This document shows, piece by piece, positions 11,306-21,042 of a DNA stretch of 59,634 nucleotides. Made by a program: the position numbers and the translations under genes. The notes under the pieces were generated by a model. The model ran no database searches and had not been told where the DNA came from. It saw only the letters and a program-made list of their open reading frames with translations. Source of the DNA: Krasilnikovozyma curviuscula. Its lineage: Eukaryota; Basidiomycota; Tremellomycetes; Cystofilobasidiales; Mrakiaceae. Where the stretch lies: assembly GCA_014825775.1 (NCBI GenBank), contig MVAQ01000127.1:1-59634 (forward strand), written 5' to 3'. Position 1 is the stretch's first letter. Each line of letters starts with the position of its first letter.

Positions 11306-12570
11306 GACTAAGCTTAATGGTGGTATTGGTCAAGCAGTAAGTTGAGGAGAGGAGAGAGATGTATCAAGATGAGGAGGTGTTGGGATGAGAACTTCTTCGG
11401 TTCTGATGCAAAAGGAGTCAATTTCGAAATCCCCACCAGCATCATAGGGAAAAGAAGAAAGATTGACTCACATGATCTAAACAAGACGAGTGCTTGGTTC
11501 ACTAAACGCTGGAAAAGACAGCAGGCAAGAGGCCACCAGTCGCTGCGAGAGACGCGATGCTCTGAAAGATAATAGAGAAAAAGAGACCGAGGAGTAAACC
11601 AAAGTCAGCCAGGGCCCCACAGAGCTCTATTCAACAACATAGAGCAGTTTTAAGGCCAACTAACACACCAAATCGATCCTGGAGGAGAGGAAAGCCTCCC
11701 GTCTGAAAACGCTTCGCAGTCGTCGAACTTCTAACCTGCAAAATGAGCGACCAAGCGTCATAGGATCAGAATCCACCAAGACAAGATTCAGAAGTCCTAA
11801 CCAGACCTAAAAGAACTCACGAGCTTCAGATTTGAGCAAGATGCAGTCGAGAGGCAGTTCTGTCGCGCAGCAACCTTCACCCAAATCAGATTTTTGATAT
11901 TTTTTCAGCATCTTTTTATGATATGAAGAATACTACCGAGTCAGTTTTCTAAATCGAACGTAACTGATTCGGTATTCTTTGAAGCTGGACGCATCGGAAA
12001 CTCGTCGAAGGTTGCGCGCAGTGAAACGATCAATCGATCGAGCCTCTGAACCTCGAACCAACACCGTGTACCCAGTGAGTTTTCTGATTCTCATACAATT
12101 TCCCAGGTTGCTCTTGCCAGATCGTTCACACTCGAGATATGCTGCTTTGAAAGGGAGACTTCGTGCTGACATACGTTTTCGTGTCGTTTCCAGCTCTCGT
12201 CTCGACAGTGTAGCAAAAGCGGTCGTATCTGTTGTTTTCTAGGCTTTTCAGCTCAAGATCAGCATAAGATTTCAAGTCGGTGTCCTCACTTAGTTCCCTA
12301 TCCACCTGGGATCAGGTTTGAAAAGAACAGTGTCTTTTGACCAGCAAGGCGCAGGTCGCGATAATCCTTAGTTCGTCTCGTCGCTGGCTCACTTTGCTCT
12401 CAGCGTACGTTTCAACCTCGATTATTCTTGTATAGAAATTAAGTAGTGCTAACTTCATCACTGGAATTTCTACCTTCTCCGTGTCGACCATCAACGGAAA
12501 TTCTGGCTTCAGGTTCTCGTCGCGCCTCGACACAAACCCCTCTTTCTTCAAAACGTATCCTCTTCACAAC
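11306..12570. other. Intergenic, divergent upstream regions
   Basis: A 1.27-kb gap between the divergent ERD1-like and MIT-domain genes. Short open frames on both strands (for example 11979-12242) show no recognisable protein. GT...AG pairs between 12050 and 12460 could be 5' UTR introns of the MIT gene. I see no RNA gene. Confidence 0.45.
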
Positions 12571-14946
12571 ATGGACTCATTCTCTGAGTTCTCCAATCCA
12601 GATTCAGAGTTTCACCAGCGTATGAATGGTTCTTCAGTGTCCAACACAAACCCCTACTATCCTCCAGCAACCGACTCGCCTTTTTCATCAATGGCCCATC
12701 CACCACCCGTTCACCCAGCGCCAACACAGCCTCTACCTCCGCCCCCACCACCACTCATACTGTCAACGCAACGGTCTTCTTATATGAACGGAGTATCACC
12801 ACCGCCTAACGCGCCTCTTCCAGCTATCCCGCAACAGCCTTCTGCTCGTTCTTCAACCCGTTCGTCCAAGGAGATGAAGATGACTAGGTCGTCTTCTTCG
12901 TCTGGCGGAAGATATAGTCAAGGAGGAGTTGCTATGAGCTCGGGCGATGGATCTGGCTCAAGGCAAGGCACTAGGTCCGGTACTCCTAACTCTCAAAGAG
13001 TCTCGTCTAGGGCCATTTTGCAGCAGGCGCTGGATTTAGCTCAACAGGCTGTCACAAAAGGTATGTAAAGAATTTCTTCCATTTGATTTATGTCTTCGTT
13101 TCTCATTCATCGAGTTGTCGCCATTCTACAGATCATGATCTCGAGTTCGCTGAAGCTCTGGACATTTACAAAGAAGCGGTCGCCCTTTTGAAGGAAGTCA
13201 TGGCTAGAGTGGATGTTTCTGCGAGAAAATCGGCGGCAAATGGTCTTCCATCTGTTGGTAGAGAGGAAGAGGGACGAACTCTGAAGGGAATTGTAAGTCA
13301 TGTCTTCAATTTCATTCTCTTTGTTGTGACTTTTAAGTTCAACAAGTTTAGGCCAGAATAGATGACGAACTATAAACTAATAATAGTTCTTCTTTTCTGT
13401 TAGCATGACGCGTACACTTCCCGAATCGAAACGCTCGAATCTTTCGTAGCTTCACCTCAGTCAGAGGACGACATAGAGCCTTCGTCGCAATTCGACGATC
13501 AATACAATAACCTGCCTCTACCCCAAGGCCTAGGTGCAGATTCGCACCAATATATCCAAGAAGGCTCTTCGCCTTCACCTTCACCTCATCCTTACCAGCA
13601 GTACTTCCCAATCACTACTCCCCCCACTTCTGCAGCTCCAACCATTCAACCGCAATCGTTCCTTCAGCGTTCTCAAGAACTACCTCTTATCCCAGCCACT
13701 TCCGATTCTTTCTCTTCATCGCCGCCAACAACCCCTACTCCTTCGACTTTCTACCCCACACCCCAACTGCCGTCGCAACCACCGATGCAGATGCAGCGCG
13801 AACTCCCCCGTCGACCATCTCTAACGCAATCGAACTCCTCCGGATCCAATGTCGTCCGTCGCTCACCTTCAATATCCGGTCAAACACCACCACTTCCCTC
13901 TCACAACACACCACCGATACCTATCCTCTCTAGAGAAGATCAGTTCAAGGTCCTTCGACAGCCGTTCGCTGTCATGCGACTGTTACACGACACGATGGAC
14001 CCAAAGCTCTTCTCTTTTGGTAATAATAACCCCTTGGCATCGAGCACGTCTTCGAACTCCTCAGGACGTTCCCCACGCGGTGGAGCGTATCTTACGCAGA
14101 ATCTTTACATCCCCGCCGGTATCTGGACCCAGCCGCTGTCGTTTCTAGAGAAGACTAATGAGAAGATTGAGGCTCTTAGAATTGTCTCCAATGCACTTGA
14201 CACGTTTGTTCGCGCGACTGCGACGGGGAGTTCAGGTGTTAGTGTTGGCTGGTTAAGTATCGAGAGGGAACTAGGGTTGTTTGGGGAGATCTCGGACAGC
14301 GTCTGGAAGGAGCTTCAGAAAAAAGTTCCAGGTGTTGGACCGTTTGGTGGTGGACCTGGAAAGGCTGGAAAGGAGAATGTGGGTTGATTTTTATTTATTT
14401 ATTTTACGGTTGATGTCGAAGAAGAAGGCAACTGACCGTGACTTGTTGCGCTTTTGTCTGTTCAGAGCGGCGGTGGTCTCTCTTCACTCGGAAGTAAGCT
14501 CAGCAAATCGATTGGTAAACTTGGCGGAGGTGCTGGAGGAAATGGAAAGAAGTGAGTGATTCTCCGATGCTGATCATCTTCGTTTCAAGCTCACCGTTCA
14601 CTTTCTCGCTTAAGCCTCGATTCGCTTAGCGAATATGTCGAGCTGCTTAGCAACGTGTTTCAGCAAGCTCAAGCTATTGGTGAGTTTCCTTTCCATCACT
14701 GCGAACCTTACGTGGAGCTAATGCAACTCGTCTTGTGGTGGCTCAGATAACAAGATTGCATCCCTGCAATTGTCGTCGCCTTCTTTCTCCAACGTCTCTA
14801 GCCAAACCCTTGCCTCCCTTGAATCTCGGCTCAAACGATGTTCTGAGTTCTTTGCCAACGTCATTGTTGGTGGGTTCGTGATGAAGGATATTCAGGTATT
14901 GCTGGAGAAGTATATGAAGAAGGTCGAGAAATGGATAAACGAATAA
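12571..14946 (+). CDS. MIT-domain protein
   Basis: A protein of about 600 residues with a single MIT (microtubule interacting and trafficking) domain. The helices read ILQQALDLAQQAV, then, after an intron, DLEFAEALDIYKEAVALLKE. MIT domains bind the C-terminal tails of ESCRT-III proteins, so a role in endosomal sorting or membrane remodelling is likely. The rest is a Ser/Pro-rich disordered N terminus with a polyproline run, a long low-complexity middle, and a folded C-terminal part (AVMRLLHDTMDPK; AGIWTQPLSFLEKTNEKIEA; SEYVELLSNVFQQAQAI; FANVIVGGFVMKDIQ). No ATPase domain is present, so this is not Vps4. The start chosen is ATG 12571 in a good context (CACAACATGG); the longer upstream frame begins at GTG. 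Introns lie near 13063-13130, 13291-13403, 14379-14465 and others up to 14747. Stop TAA at 14944-14946. Confidence 0.75.
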
Positions 14947-15111
14947 GAAGTATCACGATCCATAATGAGCTATTTTATGAATTCTATTTCACGTATCGAC
15001 CTACTGTTGCTCAGAAAACGGTTCCACAACCTATAAACAGGCTGACAAACCCGGCCGCGTCGAGATCAGTTGCCCACAGGTTAGCTCGAAACAGCTACGG
15101 GAAAATCTACC

Positions 15112-16601
15112 ATGGCAGAAGCACCAAATGAACTGGAGTACTTCTCAATCCCCGAGTTCAAGTTCAGCATCGACAAGACACGAACGTACCCCATCAAAGT
15201 GTGCTATCAGCAGTTCAACCTCGACAAGGCAGCGAATGGGACTATTCTGATCCCAACTTGCTACGGTGGGAAAGTAGCAGCTACCTTGAACTACAAAGAT
15301 GGTGCTTTCAAGGTGAGTCGATACTTCTCTTCTCCTCGTGTGCTTTGAAATGTGTGGTTTTTTCTCATACGGAATTCGCGCCGCATCTCTGCAGGAATAC
15401 CATGTTATCGTCGCTGCGATGTTGGGAAACGGTGAGAGCTCCTCACCGTCTAACGATGTCGAAGGCGGTTTCTTTTGGTCCATCGAGCACCGTCTCTCTG
15501 GCCAGAAGGGAGAGTACTCTCGCCTGGGTCAGGACGGCTTGGGTGGGCTTAAGTACGAAGACTGTATCAACTCGCAATATCAAATGCTCAAGGGCCTTGG
15601 GGTCAATAGGCTTGAGGCAGTCCTTGGGTTCAGTATGGGCGGCCAGCAGTGAGTCCACTGTCCTTGGCTCTTTGCCGCTCCATGCGGCTCCAAAACTTAA
15701 GCGAGAGAAAACAAGTTGACGGCCCTTTCACCCTGCTTCCCCCTGATGTTTTGAATGGCGACAGAGCATACTATTGGGCTGTGATGCACGGCTCGAGTTC
15801 AACGGACCCCTTCGTTAAGCGCATCATCACGATCTGCTCCTCCTGTCACACCTCCCCACACAACGTTGCTTTCCTTGAAGGACCCATCAGTTCCCTCACT
15901 CAATCAGTAGATTATGCTGACGGTACGTGCTCCGCCCTTTAGTATCACTGCTGCGTGGCCACTTTCACTCAGTCGATCGTCCTACAGGCGCATATCGCGA
16001 GACCAACTCTAAACCCACGAGAGGATTGCGGGCTTTCGGACGAGCGTACTCGGCTTGGCTCACTTCTGCCGCTTGGTATAGAGACGAGAAGTGGAAAACG
16101 TGGCTGCCCGAGGACTCAAAGGACGGCGGTGTCTACAACTGGCTGTACCCTCCAGTCGGTAAGAGCAGCTGGGAGAATGGGTGGGATGCAGATGATATGT
16201 TAATCCTAGCTAGGATGTGGCAGGTATGTCTCTATCTGTCTTTCATTACTGTGATGGCCAGTCGACTTACTGACCATTGTCCGTCTGGTCACACTCTCTG
16301 CTTCGTCTTCTCATTTCCTTTGACATGACAGCAAGGAGACATAGGGACGGTCCACCCATCCGGATCGTTCAAGTCGGCACTTCAGTCTATTCAAATTCCC
16401 GTCCTCGTTATGCCCTCCCGAACAGACCAGTACTTCACCTGGGATGCGTCAGAGATCGAGATGCAGTACCTTGCGAAGGGACACTGGGCGCCGATCGAGA
16501 CCGTGTGGGGGCACATGGCTGGTGGAGGTGCAAGCCCAGAGGATACCAAATGGATGGATAAGAGGATCACAAAGTTTTTAGAGGAGACGAAGGAGGAGTA
16601 G
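15112..16601 (+). CDS. Alpha/beta hydrolase, homoserine O-acetyltransferase-like
   Basis: An alpha/beta-hydrolase-fold protein of the homoserine O-acetyltransferase (MET2-like) superfamily. The nucleophile elbow is GFSMGGQQ near 15627, the acid is probably the Asp of PSRTDQYF, and the His is in VWGHMAGGG near the C terminus. Exons run in order: MAEAPNELEYFS through YKDGAFK; then EYHVIVAAMLGNGE to the elbow; then AYYWAVMHG; then AYRETNSKPTRGLRAFGRAY; and finally QGDIGTVHPSGSFKSAL. True homoserine acetyltransferases are longer and carry a characteristic lid; many fungal relatives have other, unknown substrates, so I would not name it MET2. The start ATG is in a strong context (CTACCATGG), only 165 bases after the MIT gene stop. 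Stop TAG at 16599-16601. Confidence 0.8.
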
Positions 16602-16816
16602 CTGGGAGCGCGATAACTGTGCGGCCGTCTCGGGGAATGTGCTATCGGTTCCTTGCTCAGCAACTCGTGCATTAGAATTATATCCAATAGAAGGTTTTAC
16701 AAATTATTAGATTGCATACCACTTCGAGACATGTGTAACGAACTCAGATTGACATCAGCTCCCCTTCAACACCACCAGCCAATCCTCTTCCCCTGCTTTC
16801 AAAACTTCACCCTACT

Positions 16817-18025
16817 TTATCGAGGCGGCAAAGCAGGAGCCTGTGCCTTCTGCTGGGTTGTTGCAGCGTTCGTAGAAGAACTTCCTACAACAGGTCCGCT
16901 CGACGCAGGCGCAACAAATGGCTTCGTCGTCTCCTTCGACGGCTTCGTCTTCGATGTCGCGTTGTAAGGGTGGGTGCGACCTCGTTCTCTGTCGTAACAA
17001 AATTACCGATAGGTAGTAGTAATAGAAAGAAAGGAAATTTGGACTGCGGTTCAGCTTGGAGGGAAGCAGGAGCTGAGAGAAAGCGTAACGTACTCTAGGA
17101 AGGCTTCCAAGAGGTGCGCTGTGATCAAGAAAAATATTGGATGCTCAGTAATTCCATGTTATTAGCATATAGTGTAACAGGAAAAGGCACACCATTTCTA
17201 GAATTGGCTTTATACATTCCTCTGCAAACAGCCAATCGTGATAAATGCTCGAATTAGTAACTCATTAGTAACTCATTCCATACAATGAAGGGATAAACAT
17301 ACAGAATGATATCTCCAGCAACAGGTATTGCGCCAACACTGGCAGAGACAATGTTGTTGAGAAGCATTTGTCGGGCAAGTGAGTCTGGAATGTCGGCTTG
17401 AAGAGATTTCTTATAGACCAGAGTATAGTTCACTGCAAAAGGGGAGATACCTCAGGAAAAGTTAAAACTAATGTTATTTCCAGGAGACTGGGGCTGAAAA
17501 GAGAACTCACGGAGCGCATCGATGATGCTGTCCTCACGTCGCAGGCGCCAAGACCAATCGAGCTATAATCAGTAACGTCTCTTCCCTTCTCTTTTCACAC
17601 AACGGAACGGTCACTCACTCTCCCAGGAAGGGAATCAGGCCCAACCAAAAAGTCCATCCGACTCTGAATCCACACAAGCTCATTCCCTTGTCCAAGTAAT
17701 GGGCGCGTTTTCGTACTTTGTGCAGGATTTTGGCATCTTTTGGTGAGAGACCCGGGGGAAGAGGGCGCTGCAGAAGATAGCCTCGTTCATATGTATAGAA
17801 TTGGGGAAGAAGGAAGGGGGACATACCTTGACTCTCTTCGTTTTACCTCTGAGCAAAGGGAAATATGTCAGCACAGCGTCATCCTCGACACAATGGATGA
17901 TTTTTTGCTCACTTTGCATTGACCTCTGTCGTTTGGTAGGGATCTTGAGGTTCATACTGGGCTAGATGGCTGGCTGCTTTGTTGGACACGAATTTCTTTG
18001 CTAGGGAAGCTGGAATCGATGACAT
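16817..18025 (-). CDS. DUF4112 domain membrane protein
   Basis: A small membrane protein of the DUF4112 family, found in fungi and bacteria; function unknown. Spliced reading: MSSIPASLAKKFVSNKAA, KTKRVKRPLPPGLSP, RAHYLDKGMSLCGFRVGW, FWLGLIPFLGDIIDAL, LARQMLLNNIVSASVGAIPV, AGDIILGMYKANSRNAHLL. The paired LIP-x-LGD and IPVAGD motifs are the family signature. The C-terminal tail is Lys/Thr/Pro-rich and disordered. Seven or more introns occur, including a 17-base internal exon (17511-17527) that supplies the IIDAL residues; an apparently longer exon would give a sequence unlike the family. Start 18025 is 88 bases from the divergent SDR gene. Stop TAA at 16817-16819. Confidence 0.8.
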
Positions 18026-18113
18026 GGTGAAATGAAATTCGAGGAGGCGGTTGGGAGTCAACCCACACCTGGTCTCCCAATTGTTTCAACATTTGCTTCC
18101 TTTAGAAAACAAA
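18026..18113. promoter_or_regulatory. 88-base divergent promoter, DUF4112 / SDR
   Basis: The ATG codons of two divergent genes are separated by only 88 bases. Both transcription starts must lie inside this interval or within the other gene. A pyrimidine-rich stretch (TTGTTTCAAC to TTGCTTCCTTT) precedes the plus-strand ATG. Confidence 0.55.
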
Positions 18114-19383
18114 ATGATGGAGAGTAAAGTCATTCTGGTAACAGGTAAGATGGATGTGTAATTCCTGAATATATCTCAATCTGATTTTATCTCAAATCTC
18201 CATGCGTCTCCACAGGCCCAAGAGGAATCGGTCGAGCAATCACCAAATCGCTGCTGCTGAACTCACCTCCCAAACCCAAACTCATAGTCTATCTACTGGG
18301 CCGATCCTTGGAACGCACTCAAGCAGTCTCCGACGAGCTCAAGGCTGAGATCGGCGGTCAAGGAACGGGTCACGAGCTGAGGATCGGAACAGCTGATGTT
18401 TTGGATCACAACAGCTTAGATAACTTGAAGAAGAGATTGGAGACGGAATGTGGGAAGGTGAGTCATTTAGGTTGCGGGCTGAATTTAAGTATGCTAATGG
18501 CAATTGGCATTCAATCACATCAACTGATGTGTCTAGGTCGATGTCCTAATTAACAATGCTGGCAAGGCAACTCTCTTCTACTGTGGTTCGACCATAGCAC
18601 TAACAAAGAAGTATCAATTGCAGGTATCGCCATAAGTGGCCCCCGATTCGACGAAGAGGTTGTCCGTGACGCCCTTGCAACAAACTACTACGGTAGCAAG
18701 AATGTTGGTATCTTTCCCCTCCTCTTCTTCACACTTCAAACCCAAGCTCTTAATCTTCCCCATTGTGTGTATTGTCAAAAAGGTTACCCATACTCTCCTC
18801 CCTCTCATCCAACGATCCTCCTCTCCTCGCGTGGTCAACGTCGCCTCCTCCGCAGGCCTGCTATCAATCATCCCTTCCTCCACCCTTCGCGGGAAGTTCT
18901 CTTCTGCTGACGCGACAGAACAGAGCCTCGATGAGGCGGTGGAGGAGTTTGTGAGCGCTGTCAAGGCAGGAGATTGTAAGGAAAAGGGATGGCCGACTAG
19001 TGGGTACGGCATGTCGAAAGGTGGGTCATCTGTTTCTAATTTATACTGCTGCTTAACCTTCCCTCGACCGCTGATGTTGTATTTCTGGTGGATAGTCGCG
19101 CTAACGGCGTGGACGAAGGTGTTCGCACGTCAACACCCTGCGATTCTCGTGAACTCTTGTTGCCCTGGTTGGGTTAAAAGTAAGTTTCCTTGTCTTTCAA
19201 AACTTCTCTCTGGTGTGTGACTGACTCTAGTTTCTCTTTCTCGACATAGCGGACATGGCTCCCAGAGGAACGCGAACGCCGGCACAGGGCGCAAAGACGC
19301 CTGTCTTCTTAGCGATTGGGGACATCAAAGGACACACTAGTGGAGAATTCTGGATGGACGAGAAGGTTGCTAAGTGGGTATAG
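18114..19383 (+). CDS. Short-chain dehydrogenase/reductase, carbonyl reductase-like
   Basis: NAD(P)H-dependent SDR of the classical type, closest in pattern to carbonyl reductases (CBR). The cofactor motif is VTGPRGIGRAI, split by an intron after VTG. Then come DVLINNAG, VVNVASSAG with the catalytic Ser, the Tyr-Lys pair in SGYGMSKVA, and NSCCPGWVKTDM. The long helix between the Ser strand and the Tyr (region 18900-19000) is typical of CBR-type monomers. Carbonyl reductases reduce quinones, aldehydes and ketones in the cytosol; the substrate here is unknown. One intron, 18562-18623, has a GC donor (GCAAGG) and is needed to join NNAG to IAISGP. Two ATGs are adjacent at 18114 and 18117; the first is used. 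Stop TAG at 19381-19383. It is convergent with the DUF1764 gene. Confidence 0.87.
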
Positions 19384-19674
19384 TGGATTACAGAGATCTC
19401 AATGGATGCAATCATGAGGAGGAGAAGCGGTTGATATACCCGAGCGCTTCTTCGGAGACCATTAGTTTGCGGCATCCATTTTGCCAAGCTTTACGACCCA
19501 GTTGTACTCTGGGAATAGAACTTAACCGTATATCACTTGCTTGACAGTCCACGCAGCGATGGAAAATGGATTCTTCAACCTGATACCCCTCCACGATGAC
19601 TAGTACGTAGAGCGTAAACATGACTTAGAAGCCTAGCGGAGAGAATGAAACAACAATAGAGACATCAAGTCAGT

Positions 19675-20470
19675 TTCAAGGTGATTCTGACAATTCTGAC
19701 TTGAGGGAGAGCAAAGAAAGAACGCGGGAACATACAACAATCACAATCGAATGGACAGAGTTCGGTACCTATCTCGTGCAACCCAAAATACAACGGTAAA
19801 ATGGCCCACAAAAAGATCAGGGGAGAAAAAGGTCAAGTTAGAAAAATCACAGATGGTTTGCCGTTTGGGTGGTGAAAGCTCGTCGTGACTTACCTCCAGC
19901 TTCGGGATCAATACTCAGTTCCGCTTCCTTGTAAATCATGAATCCTTCTTGCGTTTTTCGTCCTACGTTAGACCACAGAAGAGATATAAAGATCAGCTTC
20001 CGACTGTCGTTGCGTCTGGCACCACAGCAAACTTCAACAAAGGACATACTAGGACCCGTACCCCTCGAATCAGCAAACATAGCATCTTCGTCAATCTCTT
20101 TCTGCGTCTTCTTAAGAGTTTCACCGGTGGCTGACGGTTTCGATAATGTAGAGGGTCTGCCGACGCTCAATGAGGGATCCAAGATTGTCTCCACCGCTGT
20201 CGAGATCGATGGTTCAGCAGCAGTCGTAGATTTTGACTTCTTTTTCTTCTGCTTTTTTGACGGTTCTATTGTGGATGGGGATGGTTTTGTAGTAGTCGCA
20301 TTGACCGTGGTAGGTTTCGATTTAGAAGACGACGAGGAACTTCCGGCAAAGATAGAGTCGATGTCTAGACCTGCTGATGACGTTACTGTTTTTGGTTTTG
20401 AGGGCTTCGCAGATGAAGATGGGTCGGTAGCTTTTGTTGTTTTGGATAAGGCGGACTGAGCTTTTGGCAT
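19675..20470 (-). CDS. DUF1764 family protein
   Basis: A short, highly basic, low-complexity protein ending in the conserved DUF1764 block. The N-terminal two thirds is Ser/Thr/Lys-rich with GLDIDSIFAG (the DxIF motif near the start of the family) and a KKQKKKKSK stretch that could act as a nuclear or nucleolar signal. The family core follows as DEDAMFADSRG, RKTQEGFMIYKEAEL and ELCPFDCDCC. Two introns split the core (about 19974-20062 and 19778-19895). Function is unknown across eukaryotes. Family members usually end right after the Cys-rich CPFDCDCC motif; here the frame continues about 19 residues, to a TGA at 19675-19677. The start is ATG 20470. Confidence 0.8.
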
Positions 20471-21042
20471 CGTGTCGAATGGGAAACAAATAGTAGTTGG
20501 AGATGGAGTTGAGTCTATTTGTCTTTTGGTAAGTAATGGTCACAGAGAGAAAAAGGATGGGTTTAGTATCGTTCAGTATCGTTCTCAGGAAACAACTCAC
20601 CGAAATCCTACCGCAGGAAAATCTTACAGATTGAGCTGCTCTTAGACGACAATGAACTTGATCGGCGAGTATAATCCTAAGGAAACATTGTCATTTCCAG
20701 TCAGTTTGCCTAATCCATAGCAATCAGGTTAAAAGCAGAGATTCGACAACACCTCACCAAAACGTCAAAGCCTCACTGAGGAATTTGAGCACGGACTGAT
20801 TATTTTGCTTGAAAGTCAGGACAGTATCCCAAATATGCTGAGCTCTAAATCAGATGGCACTGAATCAGAGATGTGTAGGAAAAAAATCGTTTCACCGTTT
20901 GGGGCACATAGTCAGAGCAAAATCGAAATCTCAGGTCGCGAATAGCAGCTGCCAGTTGACTGTCACCACCCACTCGACCTTTCCCAGCCTTCCCCCCTCT
21001 GGTGTGACACTGTCAAGCCTGTGTGGGTACATTGGTTGAGCA
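20471..21042. other. Intergenic, divergent upstream regions
   Basis: A 572-base gap between the divergent DUF1764 and GT90 genes. Short minus-strand frames near 20322-20600 have no family features. The plus side just before 21043 is C/T-rich. No RNA gene recognised. Confidence 0.5.

Noticed and set aside
12481..12570. Longer N terminus of the MIT-domain protein
   Set aside because: The frame begins with GTG; ATG 12571 has a good context and is preferred.
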